Source: Olleya marilimosa CAM030 (lineage in GTDB: Bacteria; Bacteroidota; Bacteroidia; Flavobacteriales; Flavobacteriaceae). From it: a stretch of DNA of 64,000 nt. Location of the stretch: NCBI RefSeq assembly GCF_000518485.1, contig NZ_JADR01000007.1, positions 1 to 64,000 on the forward strand, written 5' to 3'. Below the pieces are notes generated by a model. That model was not told the DNA's origin. It worked only from the letters and a program-made list of their open reading frames with translations, and made no database searches. Made by a program: the position numbers and the translations under genes. This document shows positions 8,570 to 17,396 of the stretch, one piece after another; the first letter of the stretch is position 1, and each line of letters starts with the position of its first letter.

Positions 8570-9142
8570 TTACGCTTTTTTAGCTTCAGCACAACATGCT
8601 TTTTTACAGTCTTTAGCACAAGCCATTTTTTCTGCTTCTGTTTTATTAGCACATTTTTTCTTGCATTCTGCTGTTTTTGCTGCACAGTCTGCACAATCTT
8701 TTTTAGTGCAATCTGCTTTGCACTTCATTGTGCATTCTTTTTTTGCAGTAGAAAAAGCATCTACAGTATGCATGTCTTTTACTTTATACGTGTCTGCTAC
8801 ACTTGTAACTGTAGTTTCTAATGATGCAGGAGTAACTAACGCTTCGTCATATTCTACCATAGCTAATTCGCGATCAAAATCTACAGTTGCAGATTTTACA
8901 CCTTCCATTTTAGCCATTTTTTTCTCAATTGTTTTTGCACAACCCATTGCACAAGTCATACCTTCAATTTTAAATTCAGCTTTAGCTAACTTAGCATTTG
9001 GATTAATTTCTGCTTTTTTTGTTACTTCTGTAGTTTCTGTAGCATTAGGAGCTGTTTTAACTTCTGGCTCAGCTTCGTTTTTGCAACTAAAAGTAACTGC
9101 TGCTATAGCAATTAGTACTAGTATATGTTTAAATGATTTCAT
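8570..9142 (-). CDS. HMA-domain lipoprotein with cysteine-rich C-terminal tail
   Basis: 190 residues. The N terminus is a lipoprotein signal (ALAVTFSC-type lipobox, Cys about 20). A heavy-metal-associated domain (about 55-122) carries the metal motif GMTCAMGC, with a Met between the cysteines as in copper chaperones. The last ~57 residues are Lys/Ala-rich with 11 cysteines, many as KxxC or CxxC pairs (for example KKDCADCAAKTAECKKKC), resembling a metallothionein-type or Cys-knot metal store. It is probably a periplasmic or outer-membrane-anchored metal-binding protein, most likely for Cu(I). No P-type ATPase lies beside it. The HMA domain is certain; the tail's role is inference. Confidence 0.85.
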   Translation of the reverse strand: MKSFKHILVLIAIAAVTFSCKNEAEPEVKTAPNATETTEVTKKAEINPNAKLAKAEFKIEGMTCAMGCAKTIEKKMAKMEGVKSATVDFDRELAMVEYDEALVTPASLETTVTSVADTYKVKDMHTVDAFSTAKKECTMKCKADCTKKDCADCAAKTAECKKKCANKTEAEKMACAKDCKKACCAEAKKA

Positions 9143-9174
9143 TTTAATAAGATTTTATTATTGTGTTATAGATA

Positions 9175-9182
9175 CAAAACTA
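9175..9182 (-). promoter_or_regulatory. Promoter -7 box for the HMA lipoprotein gene
   Basis: Minus-strand TAGTTTTG followed by TA, 32 bases before the start codon; matches TAnnTTTG. Confidence 0.55.
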
Positions 9183-9239
9183 CTAAATATTATGCTTTAT
9201 TGCTTTTTATATTGGATTTTTGTAACGTAAAATTTGGCT

Positions 9240-10136
9240 ATGCAAAATAACAATACTACAAAATGGGTGTATTTACTTGTTTTGTCACTTATTTGGGGAA
9301 CGTCTTTTATTTTAATTAAGAAGGCGCTATTGGGTTTAAATGCTTATCAACTAGGAGCTTTACGAACATTAATTACTGGATTGTTTTTATTTATTGCTGG
9401 TTATAAAAAGATAAGCCTGATAAAAAAAACAGATTGGAAATGGATAGCAATCTCGGGTTTTTTAGGGTCATTTATTCCTGCTTTTTTCTTTGCAATTGCC
9501 GAAACCCAAATAGATAGCGCTGTTGTATCTGTGTTAAATAGCTTGGTGCCTTTAAACACGGTTTTAATTGGTGCTGCTGTATTTAAAATAGCAAGTACTA
9601 CTAAGCAGGTTGTTGGTGTTATTATTGGCTTTATTGGTACGTCTATATTAATATTAGAAGGTGCAGATTTAAATCCTAATCAAAATTATTGGTATGCTGG
9701 ATTTGTTATCGCTTCAACAGTTATGTATGCTATTAACGTTAACATAATAAAACGTTACTTGCAAGAGGTTAAACCTTTAGCAATAGCAGTAGGTAATTAT
9801 GTTGTTATTTTTATACCAGCTTTAATCGTTTTGGTATTTGCAGGTTTTTTTAATCTTGAAAATTTTAGTAACCCTGATTTTAACAATGCTATTGGATACG
9901 TTGTGATTTTATCCTTTTTTGGTACAGCTTTGGCTAAGGTGTTATTTAATACTTTAGTCCAAATGTCCACTCCTGTTTTTGCATCTTCAGTTACTTATAT
10001 CATGCCTATTGTTGCTTTAATTTGGGGACTATTGGATGGAGAAAGTTTTAGTGTTACCCAAATTATTGGAACTTTAATTATTTTGATTGGAGTTTATTTG
10101 GCTAATAGAAAAACAAAAAAAATCCGAAACCTTTAA
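9240..10136 (+). CDS. EamA/DMT-family membrane transporter
   Basis: 298 residues from the ATG at 9240 (a TTG two codons earlier is in frame but less likely). About ten membrane helices form two EamA repeats (about 10-145 and 155-293). Conserved features are the LIWGTSFILIKKAL start and the proline-containing PVFASSVTYIMPIVALIWG segment near the end. Members are drug/metabolite exporters of amino acids, nucleosides or other small molecules; the substrate cannot be read from the sequence. Monocistronic, with its stop codon inside the loop of the downstream hairpin. Confidence 0.9.
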   Translation: MQNNNTTKWVYLLVLSLIWGTSFILIKKALLGLNAYQLGALRTLITGLFLFIAGYKKISLIKKTDWKWIAISGFLGSFIPAFFFAIAETQIDSAVVSVLNSLVPLNTVLIGAAVFKIASTTKQVVGVIIGFIGTSILILEGADLNPNQNYWYAGFVIASTVMYAINVNIIKRYLQEVKPLAIAVGNYVVIFIPALIVLVFAGFFNLENFSNPDFNNAIGYVVILSFFGTALAKVLFNTLVQMSTPVFASSVTYIMPIVALIWGLLDGESFSVTQIIGTLIILIGVYLANRKTKKIRNL

Positions 10137-10149
10137 GTTTCGGATTTTT
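10117..10149. terminator. Bidirectional terminator between the EamA and M16 genes
   Basis: 13-bp stem (10117-10130 with 10137-10149) with the GC core ATCCGAAAC/GTTTCGGAT. The six-base loop contains the EamA stop codon, so the hairpin doubles as the end of the coding region. Confidence 0.85.
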
Positions 10150-10168
10150 AATTGATATGTATTAACTA

Positions 10169-12250
10169 TTATTTAAAATCTGCTTCAGTAACTTCTTCGT
10201 TTACTTTTACATTTTTAAAATTCATTGAAATAGTTTGAGGACCAGCTATAATAGTTTGTCCGTAAGGAAATTTAACTCCGTTTACTTCAGAATAGTTATC
10301 GTATTTGATTGTAGTTGTAACTTCTTGGTCTTGTGCTTTAGAAGTACTTTCTACTTGACTTAGTAATCCTGTTTCAACATTGTAAAATCTGTAAGATGCT
10401 TTGTCGTTAGACATAACTTTTACTTTAAAGTTGTCTTTACCATCTATATCGACAATGCTTTCTAGGGTTACGTTAGCTAAATCAAATTTAGTTTCTGCAA
10501 ATAATCCTAAGTCAGACTTTTTCTCATTGATTTCATCTTCAGAAAATGGCATTTTTTGACCTTGTTGTTCTCTGTAGCCTGTTGTGCCATCCCATTTTTG
10601 TTTCATTAAAGTTCCCATACCTTCTGCTGTCATCTCCATAGATTCTTTATTAGGATTTGTCATTGTTTTAGCTTCAACTTTTAATGCAATTGGAACACCT
10701 TCAATGGTAACATCTCCATTCATTTTTACAGTGTTTACTTTAGCAATATTTGCAGCACCACCAATAGCTGTTATGTATTTGTCTAAAACAGATTTAGCTG
10801 TTACTCCGTCAGGAATTGGTTTAGAAAATTCTGGTTTTGCAACTGGATTTGCAAACTTGTCAAAATACTTAATTGGGACTCCTGTTTTTTCTAATCCAGG
10901 AATAACATCGCTACCTTTTCCAACTATAATTATTCTAGCGTTTTCTGGCTTAAAGTATTTGTTGGCCACACGTTGTACATCTGCAATAGTTACAGCATTA
11001 ATTTTAGATAAATATGTTTTGTAAAAATCGCTAGGAAGTTTATTTAATTTAATGCTTAGTGCATATCTAGCAATTGTTTGAGGACTTTCTAGAGCAAGAA
11101 CAAAATCTCCAACATACTTAGCTTTAGCATTTGCTAATGCTTCAGCAGTAACAGGTTCGTTTTTAATTCTTTTAATTTCTTTTAAAGTCTCAATTACTGT
11201 ACTATCTGTAACCATGTTTCTAACAGCAGTGCTTGCAGTAAATCTTGAAGCACCATAACGTGATGTACCAATGCTAGATCTTGCACCATAAGTCCAACCG
11301 TTAGCTTCACGTAAATTCATGTTTAGGTAGCTGTTAAAACCTCCACCTAATATTTTGTTTGCAATTAATACTGCATGATAATCAGGATTGTTCATCTCTA
11401 ACTCAACATTGTTAGTTAAAGTAACATTTGATTGCACAGCATTTGGCATGTCCACAAAGTTAATTTGCGTGCTAGCTATATTAGGGTTTGGTTTAACTAG
11501 ATTGGTTGTAAAATCAATTCCTTTATCCCATTTTTTAAAGTATTTTTTTACTTGCTTTTCTACAGTTCTAAAATCTACATCTCCAACAATAACTAAGTAA
11601 GCATTATTTGGGTTAAAATATTTTTGGTAGAAAGCTCTAACGTTATCTAATGAGATATTGTTTACAGTTTCTTCTGTTAAAAATTCACCATAAGGATGTT
11701 TAGTACCATAAGATAATGCGCTACCAACACGATCTGCTACTGCTTCAACGCTTTTTTCGTTGTTTTTTAATCCTTCTAAAAGACGTTCTTTTTCTTTATC
11801 AAATTCTTCTTGAGAAAATAAAGGATTCATTGCTGCATCTGCCATTAATTCTAAAATACGATCAGAGTATTTTGATAATCCACTAGCAAAAGCACCATCA
11901 GAGCTAAACCCAAGTCTAGCGCCTAAAAAATCTATTTCTTCGTTAAAAACATCTTTACTAATATTTGTTGTACCATTTCCTAACATAGCTCCTAACATTG
12001 CAGATACACCTGCTTTGTCTCCTTCTGTAATTGGTTGGTTGTCTATTGTTAAAGAGTATGATACTCTTGGTAGTTTGTGGTTTTCAACAACTAAAACTTT
12101 AAGTCCATTTTTTAGTTCAAATTCCCCAGGTACTTCTAATGTAATAGTTGGAGCTGGACCTGCTTTTGGTTGCTTAGATCTATCAAGTTGTGCCGAAGCA
12201 GAAATTGATATAAATAATACCGCTAATAAGGCTGTTATTTTTGTTTTCAT
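10169..12250 (-). CDS. M16 family peptidase-like subunit, catalytically inactive, with C-terminal lipoprotein-sorting-like domain
   Basis: 693 residues with a signal peptide (MKTKITALLAVLFISISASA). Residues about 40-460 form two M16 half-domains (VPGEFELKNGLKVLVVENHKLP start; GGGFNSYLNMNLREANGWTYGA glycine-rich loop). The zinc motif HXXEH is missing: its position reads SAMLGAMLGNGT. The partner gene just upstream carries HFFEH, so the two likely form a heterodimer like mitochondrial MPP or the Sphingomonas M16 pair, this being the substrate-guiding subunit. Residues about 475-693 add an extra beta-rich region (from SVLDKYITAIGGAANI to the end) resembling LolA/LppX-like folds. It lies in the periplasm or on the outer membrane. 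Confidence 0.9.
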   Translation of the reverse strand: MKTKITALLAVLFISISASAQLDRSKQPKAGPAPTITLEVPGEFELKNGLKVLVVENHKLPRVSYSLTIDNQPITEGDKAGVSAMLGAMLGNGTTNISKDVFNEEIDFLGARLGFSSDGAFASGLSKYSDRILELMADAAMNPLFSQEEFDKEKERLLEGLKNNEKSVEAVADRVGSALSYGTKHPYGEFLTEETVNNISLDNVRAFYQKYFNPNNAYLVIVGDVDFRTVEKQVKKYFKKWDKGIDFTTNLVKPNPNIASTQINFVDMPNAVQSNVTLTNNVELEMNNPDYHAVLIANKILGGGFNSYLNMNLREANGWTYGARSSIGTSRYGASRFTASTAVRNMVTDSTVIETLKEIKRIKNEPVTAEALANAKAKYVGDFVLALESPQTIARYALSIKLNKLPSDFYKTYLSKINAVTIADVQRVANKYFKPENARIIIVGKGSDVIPGLEKTGVPIKYFDKFANPVAKPEFSKPIPDGVTAKSVLDKYITAIGGAANIAKVNTVKMNGDVTIEGVPIALKVEAKTMTNPNKESMEMTAEGMGTLMKQKWDGTTGYREQQGQKMPFSEDEINEKKSDLGLFAETKFDLANVTLESIVDIDGKDNFKVKVMSNDKASYRFYNVETGLLSQVESTSKAQDQEVTTTIKYDNYSEVNGVKFPYGQTIIAGPQTISMNFKNVKVNEEVTEADFK

Positions 12251-12270
12251 ATCTATTGAAATTTCTTTTT

Positions 12271-13605
12271 TTATTTATCGTCTTTCTTAGGAAGGTATTC
12301 TAAAACAACACGTTGGTTAGGATTTAGATACTTTTTAGCTACAGCTTGAATATCTTCTCTTGTAGCTGTTCTATAAATATCTATTTCAGAATTTATTAAA
12401 TCTGTGTTGCCGTATAACATATAGTTTGTTGCTAATGAAGCTGCAATACCTTGTACGCTAGAGTTAGAGTTTACAAATTGGTTTTCAAATTTATTTTGAA
12501 GTTTTTGAAAATCTTTTTCAGATATTAATTCAGTTTGTAATTTTACTACCTCTTCATCCATTTCTGAAAGCAAAGTTTCTAAAGAGGTTTCACCTAATGG
12601 TAAACCATAAATAGCATAGATGCTATAGTCTTTTTGAGGAATGTTAATTGCTCCAGCTTGTAATGCCATTTTTTGGTCATCAACAAGTTTTTTGTAAAGT
12701 TTAGAGGTTTTACCGTCACTTAAATATGTAGAAATCATATTTAAAATGTAAGAGTCACGCTCAGCAAAACCAGGTGTTCTGTATCCTGTGATTATTGCAG
12801 GAATTTGAATGTTAGGATCATAAAATTTAGCTTCTAAAGCTTCTGTAATTGGATCTTCCTTTTGGAAATTTCTAACAGGAACTTCTCCGCTTGGGATGTC
12901 TTCAAAATATAATTTGGCTAATCTTTTAGCTTCGGTAACATCAATATCTCCTGCAATAACTAAAGCAGCATTGTTTGGTGTATACCATTTTTTAAAGTAA
13001 GCCTGAAACTCTTCTAAAGTAGAATCATCTAAATCAGACATTTCTCCAATATTCTTGTTTTTGTAAGGGTGTTTTGAAAATAAATTGTCGCTTACAGCAA
13101 ATAAAAATTGTCCGTAAGGTGAGTTGTCGTAACGTAATCTTTTTTCTTCCTTAACAACTTCATTTTGTGTGTCTACACCAACTTGGTCAATTACTGGATG
13201 TAGCATACGCTCTGACTCCATCCACAATCCTAATTCAAGGTTGTTAGACGGAAAAACTTCATAATAATAAGTTCTATCTAATGATGTGTTAGCATTATTG
13301 CTTCCACCATTAGAGGATACAATTTTAAACCATTCTCCACGATCAATGTTTTGAGTTCCTTCAAATAAAAGGTGCTCAAAAAAGTGAGCAAAACCTGTTC
13401 TTAGTCCTGTTTCAGGAGCACCTCCTAAATCTTTACCACCTACGTCGTACATAACGCCTACAGTTACTACTGGTGCAGAATTGTCTTGATGTAAGATAAC
13501 GTGTAAGCCATTATCTAAATCAAACTCTTCGTAATTAACTTCTTGTGCTGTAGCGGTAAAACCAGCTAAAAGCAAAGCAGCTAATGAGAATAAACTTTTT
13601 TTCAT
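12271..13605 (-). CDS. M16 family zinc metallopeptidase, catalytic subunit
   Basis: 444 residues with a signal peptide ending around TATAQ. The zinc-binding motif HFFEH lies in GFAHFFEHLLFEGTQN, and the distal glutamate in NEVVKEEKRLRYDN. The C-terminal half includes the YLSDGKTSKLYKKLVDDQ segment of the inactive second domain. It degrades peptides in the periplasm; the natural substrate is unknown. It is 20 bases upstream of the non-catalytic subunit and surely co-transcribed. The order (active first) matches other bacterial M16 pairs. Confidence 0.95.
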   Translation of the reverse strand: MKKSLFSLAALLLAGFTATAQEVNYEEFDLDNGLHVILHQDNSAPVVTVGVMYDVGGKDLGGAPETGLRTGFAHFFEHLLFEGTQNIDRGEWFKIVSSNGGSNNANTSLDRTYYYEVFPSNNLELGLWMESERMLHPVIDQVGVDTQNEVVKEEKRLRYDNSPYGQFLFAVSDNLFSKHPYKNKNIGEMSDLDDSTLEEFQAYFKKWYTPNNAALVIAGDIDVTEAKRLAKLYFEDIPSGEVPVRNFQKEDPITEALEAKFYDPNIQIPAIITGYRTPGFAERDSYILNMISTYLSDGKTSKLYKKLVDDQKMALQAGAINIPQKDYSIYAIYGLPLGETSLETLLSEMDEEVVKLQTELISEKDFQKLQNKFENQFVNSNSSVQGIAASLATNYMLYGNTDLINSEIDIYRTATREDIQAVAKKYLNPNQRVVLEYLPKKDDK

Positions 13606-13798
13606 GATTTGATTATTTAATTTATCAGTTTAAGTATTAGTATACTATTGTAGGTTTTTGTTACAACAGTTTTAACAAAAATAGCAATCCAACTATGTTT
13701 TAATGTCTAATTTGTTGAAAATTAACATCAAATTATAAAAAAATCATTTCATTTTCACGAAATTTAAAAGGATTATTAACCAATAACCATAAATTATC

Positions 13799-14248
13799 AT
13801 GAAAAATATTTCCCTTCCAATAAGATTTGGGTTAGTAATAAGTGCATGTTTAATTGCCTTTTTTTTAATCTTAGCTCTTTTTAATTTACATACCAATCCG
13901 TTTTTTAGTTTATTTAATGGTGTTATAACAGGATTTGGTATTTATGAAACTATAAAGTATTATAAACTAGAACAAGCAGACAATTTTAGTTACACAGGTG
14001 GTTTTACAGTAGGTATTGTTGCAGGTTTTATAGCAGCTATTTTGTTTACTGTATTTTTTACCTTTTACGCAACAGAGGTAGATCCTGATTTTTTAATAAA
14101 ATTATTAACTGTTTTTAAAAGCGATTATAATGTCCATATAGGTCTAGTAGCCTTTGTTGTTGCAATTATGGGCTTTGCTACAACGGTAGTTATAACCTTA
14201 ACCTGTATGCAGCTTTTTAAAAACAGTAGAAATATGCCTCAAAATTGA
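13799..14248 (+). CDS. DUF4199 domain membrane protein
   Basis: 149 residues with four predicted membrane helices (about 8-28, 35-50, 66-90, 118-140). The pattern GVITGFGIYETIKYYKLEQADNFSYTGGF is typical of DUF4199, a Bacteroidota family of unknown function. It is divergent from the M16 pair and precedes rplU by 100 bases. Confidence 0.85.
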   Translation: MKNISLPIRFGLVISACLIAFFLILALFNLHTNPFFSLFNGVITGFGIYETIKYYKLEQADNFSYTGGFTVGIVAGFIAAILFTVFFTFYATEVDPDFLIKLLTVFKSDYNVHIGLVAFVVAIMGFATTVVITLTCMQLFKNSRNMPQN

Positions 14249-14278
14249 TAAAAGGTTTGTAGATTAATTAATTAGAAG

Positions 14279-14286
14279 TATATTTG
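14279..14286 (+). promoter_or_regulatory. Promoter -7 box for rplU-rpmA
   Basis: TATATTTG followed by CATCC, 62 bases before rplU, matches TAnnTTTG exactly. The leader then holds a small inverted repeat (TTTTC tcag GAAAA, 14293-14306), which could be a regulatory hairpin. Confidence 0.65.
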
Positions 14287-14348
14287 CATCCGTTTTCTCA
14301 GGAAAATGAGATTATTTTATATAAACTAATTAATAAAAACGTTACGCT

Positions 14349-15008
14349 ATGTACGCAATTGTAGAGATAGCAGGGCATCAATTTAAAGTTGAAAAAGACC
14401 AAAAAGTTTTTGTTAACCGTTTAGCAACAGAAGAAGGAGAAGCAGTGTCTTTTGACAATGTCCTTTTAATTGCAGATGGTTCTAACATTACTGTAGGCGC
14501 CCCAGCTATAGGCGGAGCACAAGTAAGTGCAAAAGTCTTAAAGCACCTTCAAGGTGATAAAGTTATTGTTTTCAAGAAGAAAAGAAGAAAAGGTTACCGT
14601 AAGAAAAACGGTCATAGACAAGCCTTAACTGAAATCGTAATTGAAAGTATAGTAGCTTCAGGAGCTAAGCCAGCAGCAAAAGCTGAAAAAGCTGCTCCAA
14701 AAAAAGAAACTAAAAAAGTAGAAGCTAAAGCTGCACCTAAAAAGGCTGCTAAAGCTACAGGAAAAGCTGACGACTTGAAAAAAGTTGAAGGTATTGGACC
14801 TAAAATTGCTGAAACATTAGTTGAAGCAGGAATCGCTACTTTTGCTGAATTAGCTAAAACTGATGCAGCAAAAATTTCTGAAATTATCGCAGGTGTACGT
14901 GGTAACCACGTAACTGACACATGGCCAGCACAAGCACAATTAGCTGCTGATGGTAAGTGGGATGAGTTAAAGAAATGGCAAGACGAATTAGATGGTGGTA
15001 AAGCTTAA
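14349..15008 (+). CDS. rplU: 50S ribosomal protein L21 (bL21) with C-terminal helix-hairpin-helix extension
   Basis: 219 residues, about twice the usual ~100. Residues 1-103 are a normal L21 (MYAIVEIAGHQFKVEKDQKV; the RNA-binding KKKRRKGYRKKNGHRQ; final LTEIVIESIVA). A Lys/Ala-rich linker (about 105-137) leads to a helix-hairpin-helix domain (about 138-219) beginning DDLKKVEGIGPKIAETLVEAGI, a fold normally used for nucleic-acid binding. The frame is continuous and the stop lies just before rpmA, so this is a genuine fusion. I recall similar long L21 proteins in other Flavobacteriia; the purpose of the tail is unknown. Confidence 0.95.
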   Translation: MYAIVEIAGHQFKVEKDQKVFVNRLATEEGEAVSFDNVLLIADGSNITVGAPAIGGAQVSAKVLKHLQGDKVIVFKKKRRKGYRKKNGHRQALTEIVIESIVASGAKPAAKAEKAAPKKETKKVEAKAAPKKAAKATGKADDLKKVEGIGPKIAETLVEAGIATFAELAKTDAAKISEIIAGVRGNHVTDTWPAQAQLAADGKWDELKKWQDELDGGKA

Positions 15009-15050
15009 TTGCTTAACAACCTAAGTATAACAATTTAAAAACTTAAGATC

Positions 15051-15311
15051 ATGGCTCACAAAAAAGGAGTTGGTAGTTCGAAGAATGGTAGAGAATCAGA
15101 ATCAAAACGTTTAGGCGTTAAGATTTTTGGTGGACAAGCTGCTATTGCTGGAAACATTATCATAAGACAACGTGGTAACACTCACCATCCAGGTGAAAAT
15201 GTATACCAAGGAAAAGATCATACTTTACATGCTAAAGTTGATGGTTTAGTAAAATTTACAAAGAAAAGAGACAACAAGTCTTACGTTTCTATTGAGCCTT
15301 TCCAAGCTTAA
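15051..15311 (+). CDS. rpmA: 50S ribosomal protein L27 (bL27)
   Basis: 86 residues of typical length. The N terminus [20 protein letters not shown] is the tail that reaches the peptidyl-transferase centre; no Firmicutes-type cleavable extension is present. [20 protein letters not shown] follows. Co-transcribed with rplU, 42 bases apart, and closed by a terminator. Confidence 0.98.
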   Translation: MAHKKGVGSSKNGRESESKRLGVKIFGGQAAIAGNIIIRQRGNTHHPGENVYQGKDHTLHAKVDGLVKFTKKRDNKSYVSIEPFQA

Positions 15312-15333
15312 TAATTTTATTAGCTAAAAAATT

Positions 15334-15365
15334 AAAACCCTTTCTATTTATTTAGAAAGGGTTTT
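15334..15365. terminator. Terminator after rpmA, shared with the convergent DinB-like gene
   Basis: 13-bp stem (15334-15346 with 15353-15365) with CCCTTTCTA/TAGAAAGGG core, six-base loop and a T run. The right arm overlaps the 3' end of the minus-strand gene ending at 15348. Confidence 0.85.
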
Positions 15366-15830
15366 TTGTTGTTTTAGTATGTCGTTTATAATTTTTAGAT
15401 GATGGTTTGTATGTAAAATTAAAAAACGATTTACTCTAGTTGTGTTTACATGTCCAAATAAAGGATGATTAAAATAGGCGTTTTTATCTAAAGTGTTTAT
15501 TTTATTAATATTCGATCTTGCATCTTCAATTTGAAGTACTAATGATTCTTCTGTTATTACTTTTGGTGGTTTGACATGTTTTGGTGCTTTAGCTTTTCCT
15601 CTTGGAAAAAAACCAAGTGTGAAAAATAATTTACCTAAAAAAGTAAAATTATTTAAATAAGTAGAAGGATCAGATTCTATTGATGCATTACATACGTTGT
15701 TAATTACTTTAAGGCTATGATCAATATGCCAAGCAATACTACCTTGTGATACTCTAGTATTGATAATTGTATAGTCTTTAATGTATGACTCCAATCTGTC
15801 GAGTGTGTGATTTAATTTTTCTGAATTCAT
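15348..15830 (-). CDS. DinB-like/DUF1569 family protein
   Basis: 160 residues of a four-helix-bundle type. The markers are SQGSIAWHIDHSLKVINNV near the N terminus, FFPRGKAKAPKHVKPPKVI in the middle, and the metal-type HTNHHLKIIND near the C terminus, as in DUF1569/DinB metal-binding proteins. Some DinB relatives are thiol transferases; the activity here is unknown. Monocistronic. Confidence 0.75.
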   Translation of the reverse strand: MNSEKLNHTLDRLESYIKDYTIINTRVSQGSIAWHIDHSLKVINNVCNASIESDPSTYLNNFTFLGKLFFTLGFFPRGKAKAPKHVKPPKVITEESLVLQIEDARSNINKINTLDKNAYFNHPLFGHVNTTRVNRFLILHTNHHLKIINDILKQQKTLSK

Positions 15831-15878
15831 AAAATTTATTTAAAAGGTAAGTTAATCATTTTTAAGGTTTATAAATAA

Positions 15879-15906
15879 AAAACCCAAACATGGCTGTTTG
15901 GGTTTT
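15879..15906 (-). terminator. Terminator after ahcY
   Basis: Perfect 12-bp stem AAAACCCAAACA with its complement (15879-15890, 15895-15906) and TGGC loop, 42 bases past the ahcY stop on the minus strand. Confidence 0.85.
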
Positions 15907-15947
15907 ATTATAGAATGATTAACTGAGTAAAACTCAATATAACATTT

Positions 15948-17264
15948 TTAGTATCTGTAATGCTCTGGTTTGTATGGACCTTCCACTTTAACACCAATGT
16001 AATCAGCTTGGTAGTCTGCTAATTCTGTTAGCTCAACACCAATTTTTTCTAAGTGTAATTTAGCAACCTTTTCATCTAAATGCTTTGGTAACATGTATAC
16101 GTCATTTTCGTATTTGTCACTGTTTTTCCAAAGTTCTATTTGTGCTAAAGTTTGGTTTGTAAATGAGTTAGACATTACAAAACTAGGGTGTCCTGTTGCG
16201 CAACCTAAGTTTACTAAACGTCCTTCGGCAAGTAAGATAATATCTTTACCATTAATGTTATATCTGTCAACTTGTGGCTTAATAGTGTCTTTAGTATGAC
16301 CATAGTTTTTGTTTAACCATCCAACTTGGATTTCGTTATCAAAGTGACCAATATTAGCGACAATAACTTTGTCTTTCATGGCTTCAAAATGCTCTGCACG
16401 TACTATATCCTTGTTTCCTGTTGTTGTGATAATGATATCACTGTTTCCAACAACTGTTTCTAGTTTTTTAACTTCAAATCCGTCCATTGCAGCTTGTAAA
16501 GCACAAATTGGGTCAATCTCAGTAACTGTAACAATACTTCCTGCACCTTTAAAAGAAGCAGCAGTACCTTTACCTACATCTCCATAACCACAAACAGTAA
16601 CACGTTTACCAGCTAACATAATATCTGTTGCGCGACGTATAGCATCTACTGCAGACTCTTTACAACCGTATTTGTTATCAAATTTAGATTTAGTTACAGA
16701 GTCATTTACGTTAATTGCTGGCATTGTTAGTGTACCATTTTTAACACGCTCATATAATCTGTGTACTCCTGTAGTTGTTTCTTCAGATAATCCTTTAATT
16801 CCTGCAGATAATTCTGGGTACTTATCTAACACCATGTTTGTTAAATCTCCACCATCATCTAAAATCATATTTAAAGGCTTACGGTCTTCTCCAAAAAATA
16901 AGGTTTGTTCTATACACCAATCAAACTCTTCTTCAGTCATATCCTTCCAAGCATATACTGCAGTTCCAGCTTCTGCTATTGCAGCAGCTGCTTGGTCTTG
17001 TGTAGAGAAAATGTTACAAGAACTCCAAGTAACTTCTGCACCTAAAGCTTGTAAAGTTTCTATTAAAACAGCAGTTTGGATTGTCATGTGTAAACATCCA
17101 GCAATTCGTGCTCCTTTTAAAGGCTGCTCGTTTTTGTATTCTTCACGTAAACTCATTAAACCTGGCATTTCTGCTTCGGCTAAATTAATTTCTTTTCTTC
17201 CCCAAGCCGCAAGCGACATGTCCTTTACCTTATTAGGTACGTAAGCAACATTTTTTGTACTCAT
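15948..17264 (-). CDS. ahcY: Adenosylhomocysteinase
   Basis: 438 residues. The enzyme hydrolyses S-adenosylhomocysteine to adenosine and homocysteine in the methyl cycle. The NAD-binding motif is [20 protein letters not shown] (about 222-241). Other signatures are [25 protein letters not shown]-type N-terminal region, [17 protein letters not shown] before the hinge, and the C-terminal PYKPEHYRY that completes the neighbouring subunit's cofactor site. Typical of the shorter, non-insert class. Monocistronic with a structured leader. Confidence 0.97.
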   Translation of the reverse strand: MSTKNVAYVPNKVKDMSLAAWGRKEINLAEAEMPGLMSLREEYKNEQPLKGARIAGCLHMTIQTAVLIETLQALGAEVTWSSCNIFSTQDQAAAAIAEAGTAVYAWKDMTEEEFDWCIEQTLFFGEDRKPLNMILDDGGDLTNMVLDKYPELSAGIKGLSEETTTGVHRLYERVKNGTLTMPAINVNDSVTKSKFDNKYGCKESAVDAIRRATDIMLAGKRVTVCGYGDVGKGTAASFKGAGSIVTVTEIDPICALQAAMDGFEVKKLETVVGNSDIIITTTGNKDIVRAEHFEAMKDKVIVANIGHFDNEIQVGWLNKNYGHTKDTIKPQVDRYNINGKDIILLAEGRLVNLGCATGHPSFVMSNSFTNQTLAQIELWKNSDKYENDVYMLPKHLDEKVAKLHLEKIGVELTELADYQADYIGVKVEGPYKPEHYRY

Positions 17265-17365
17265 ATTATTTGTCTCTTTTTTTTATAAATGAATGACCTT
17301 TGGGAATTAGCACTTAAAATCGTTAAATTCGCTTAACAAAAATGCATATTTCGCCTTAGGCTTTG

Positions 17366-17373
17366 CAAAGATA
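17366..17373 (-). promoter_or_regulatory. Promoter -7 box for ahcY
   Basis: Minus-strand TATCTTTG followed by C matches TAnnTTTG. It leaves a leader of about 95 bases before ahcY containing short self-complementary segments. Confidence 0.65.
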
Positions 17374-17396
17374 ACTAATAGAATTCAGAATATTAA

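Noticed and set aside
8553-9230. A plus-strand open frame of 225 residues
   Set aside because: It is the mirror of the HMA lipoprotein gene; low-complexity Ala/Ser/Cys/Phe sequence results from reading a Lys/Ala/Cys-rich gene backwards.
16672-17244. Plus-strand open frame of 190 residues over ahcY
   Set aside because: It lies wholly opposite a well-supported ahcY, has no start context and no family resemblance.
17265-17396. SAM-I (S-box) riboswitch before ahcY
   Set aside because: Only AAGTGCTAATTCCC resembles the family; the GGAGGGACTGGCCC and GATGAAACCC core is absent and the leader is too short for the full fold.
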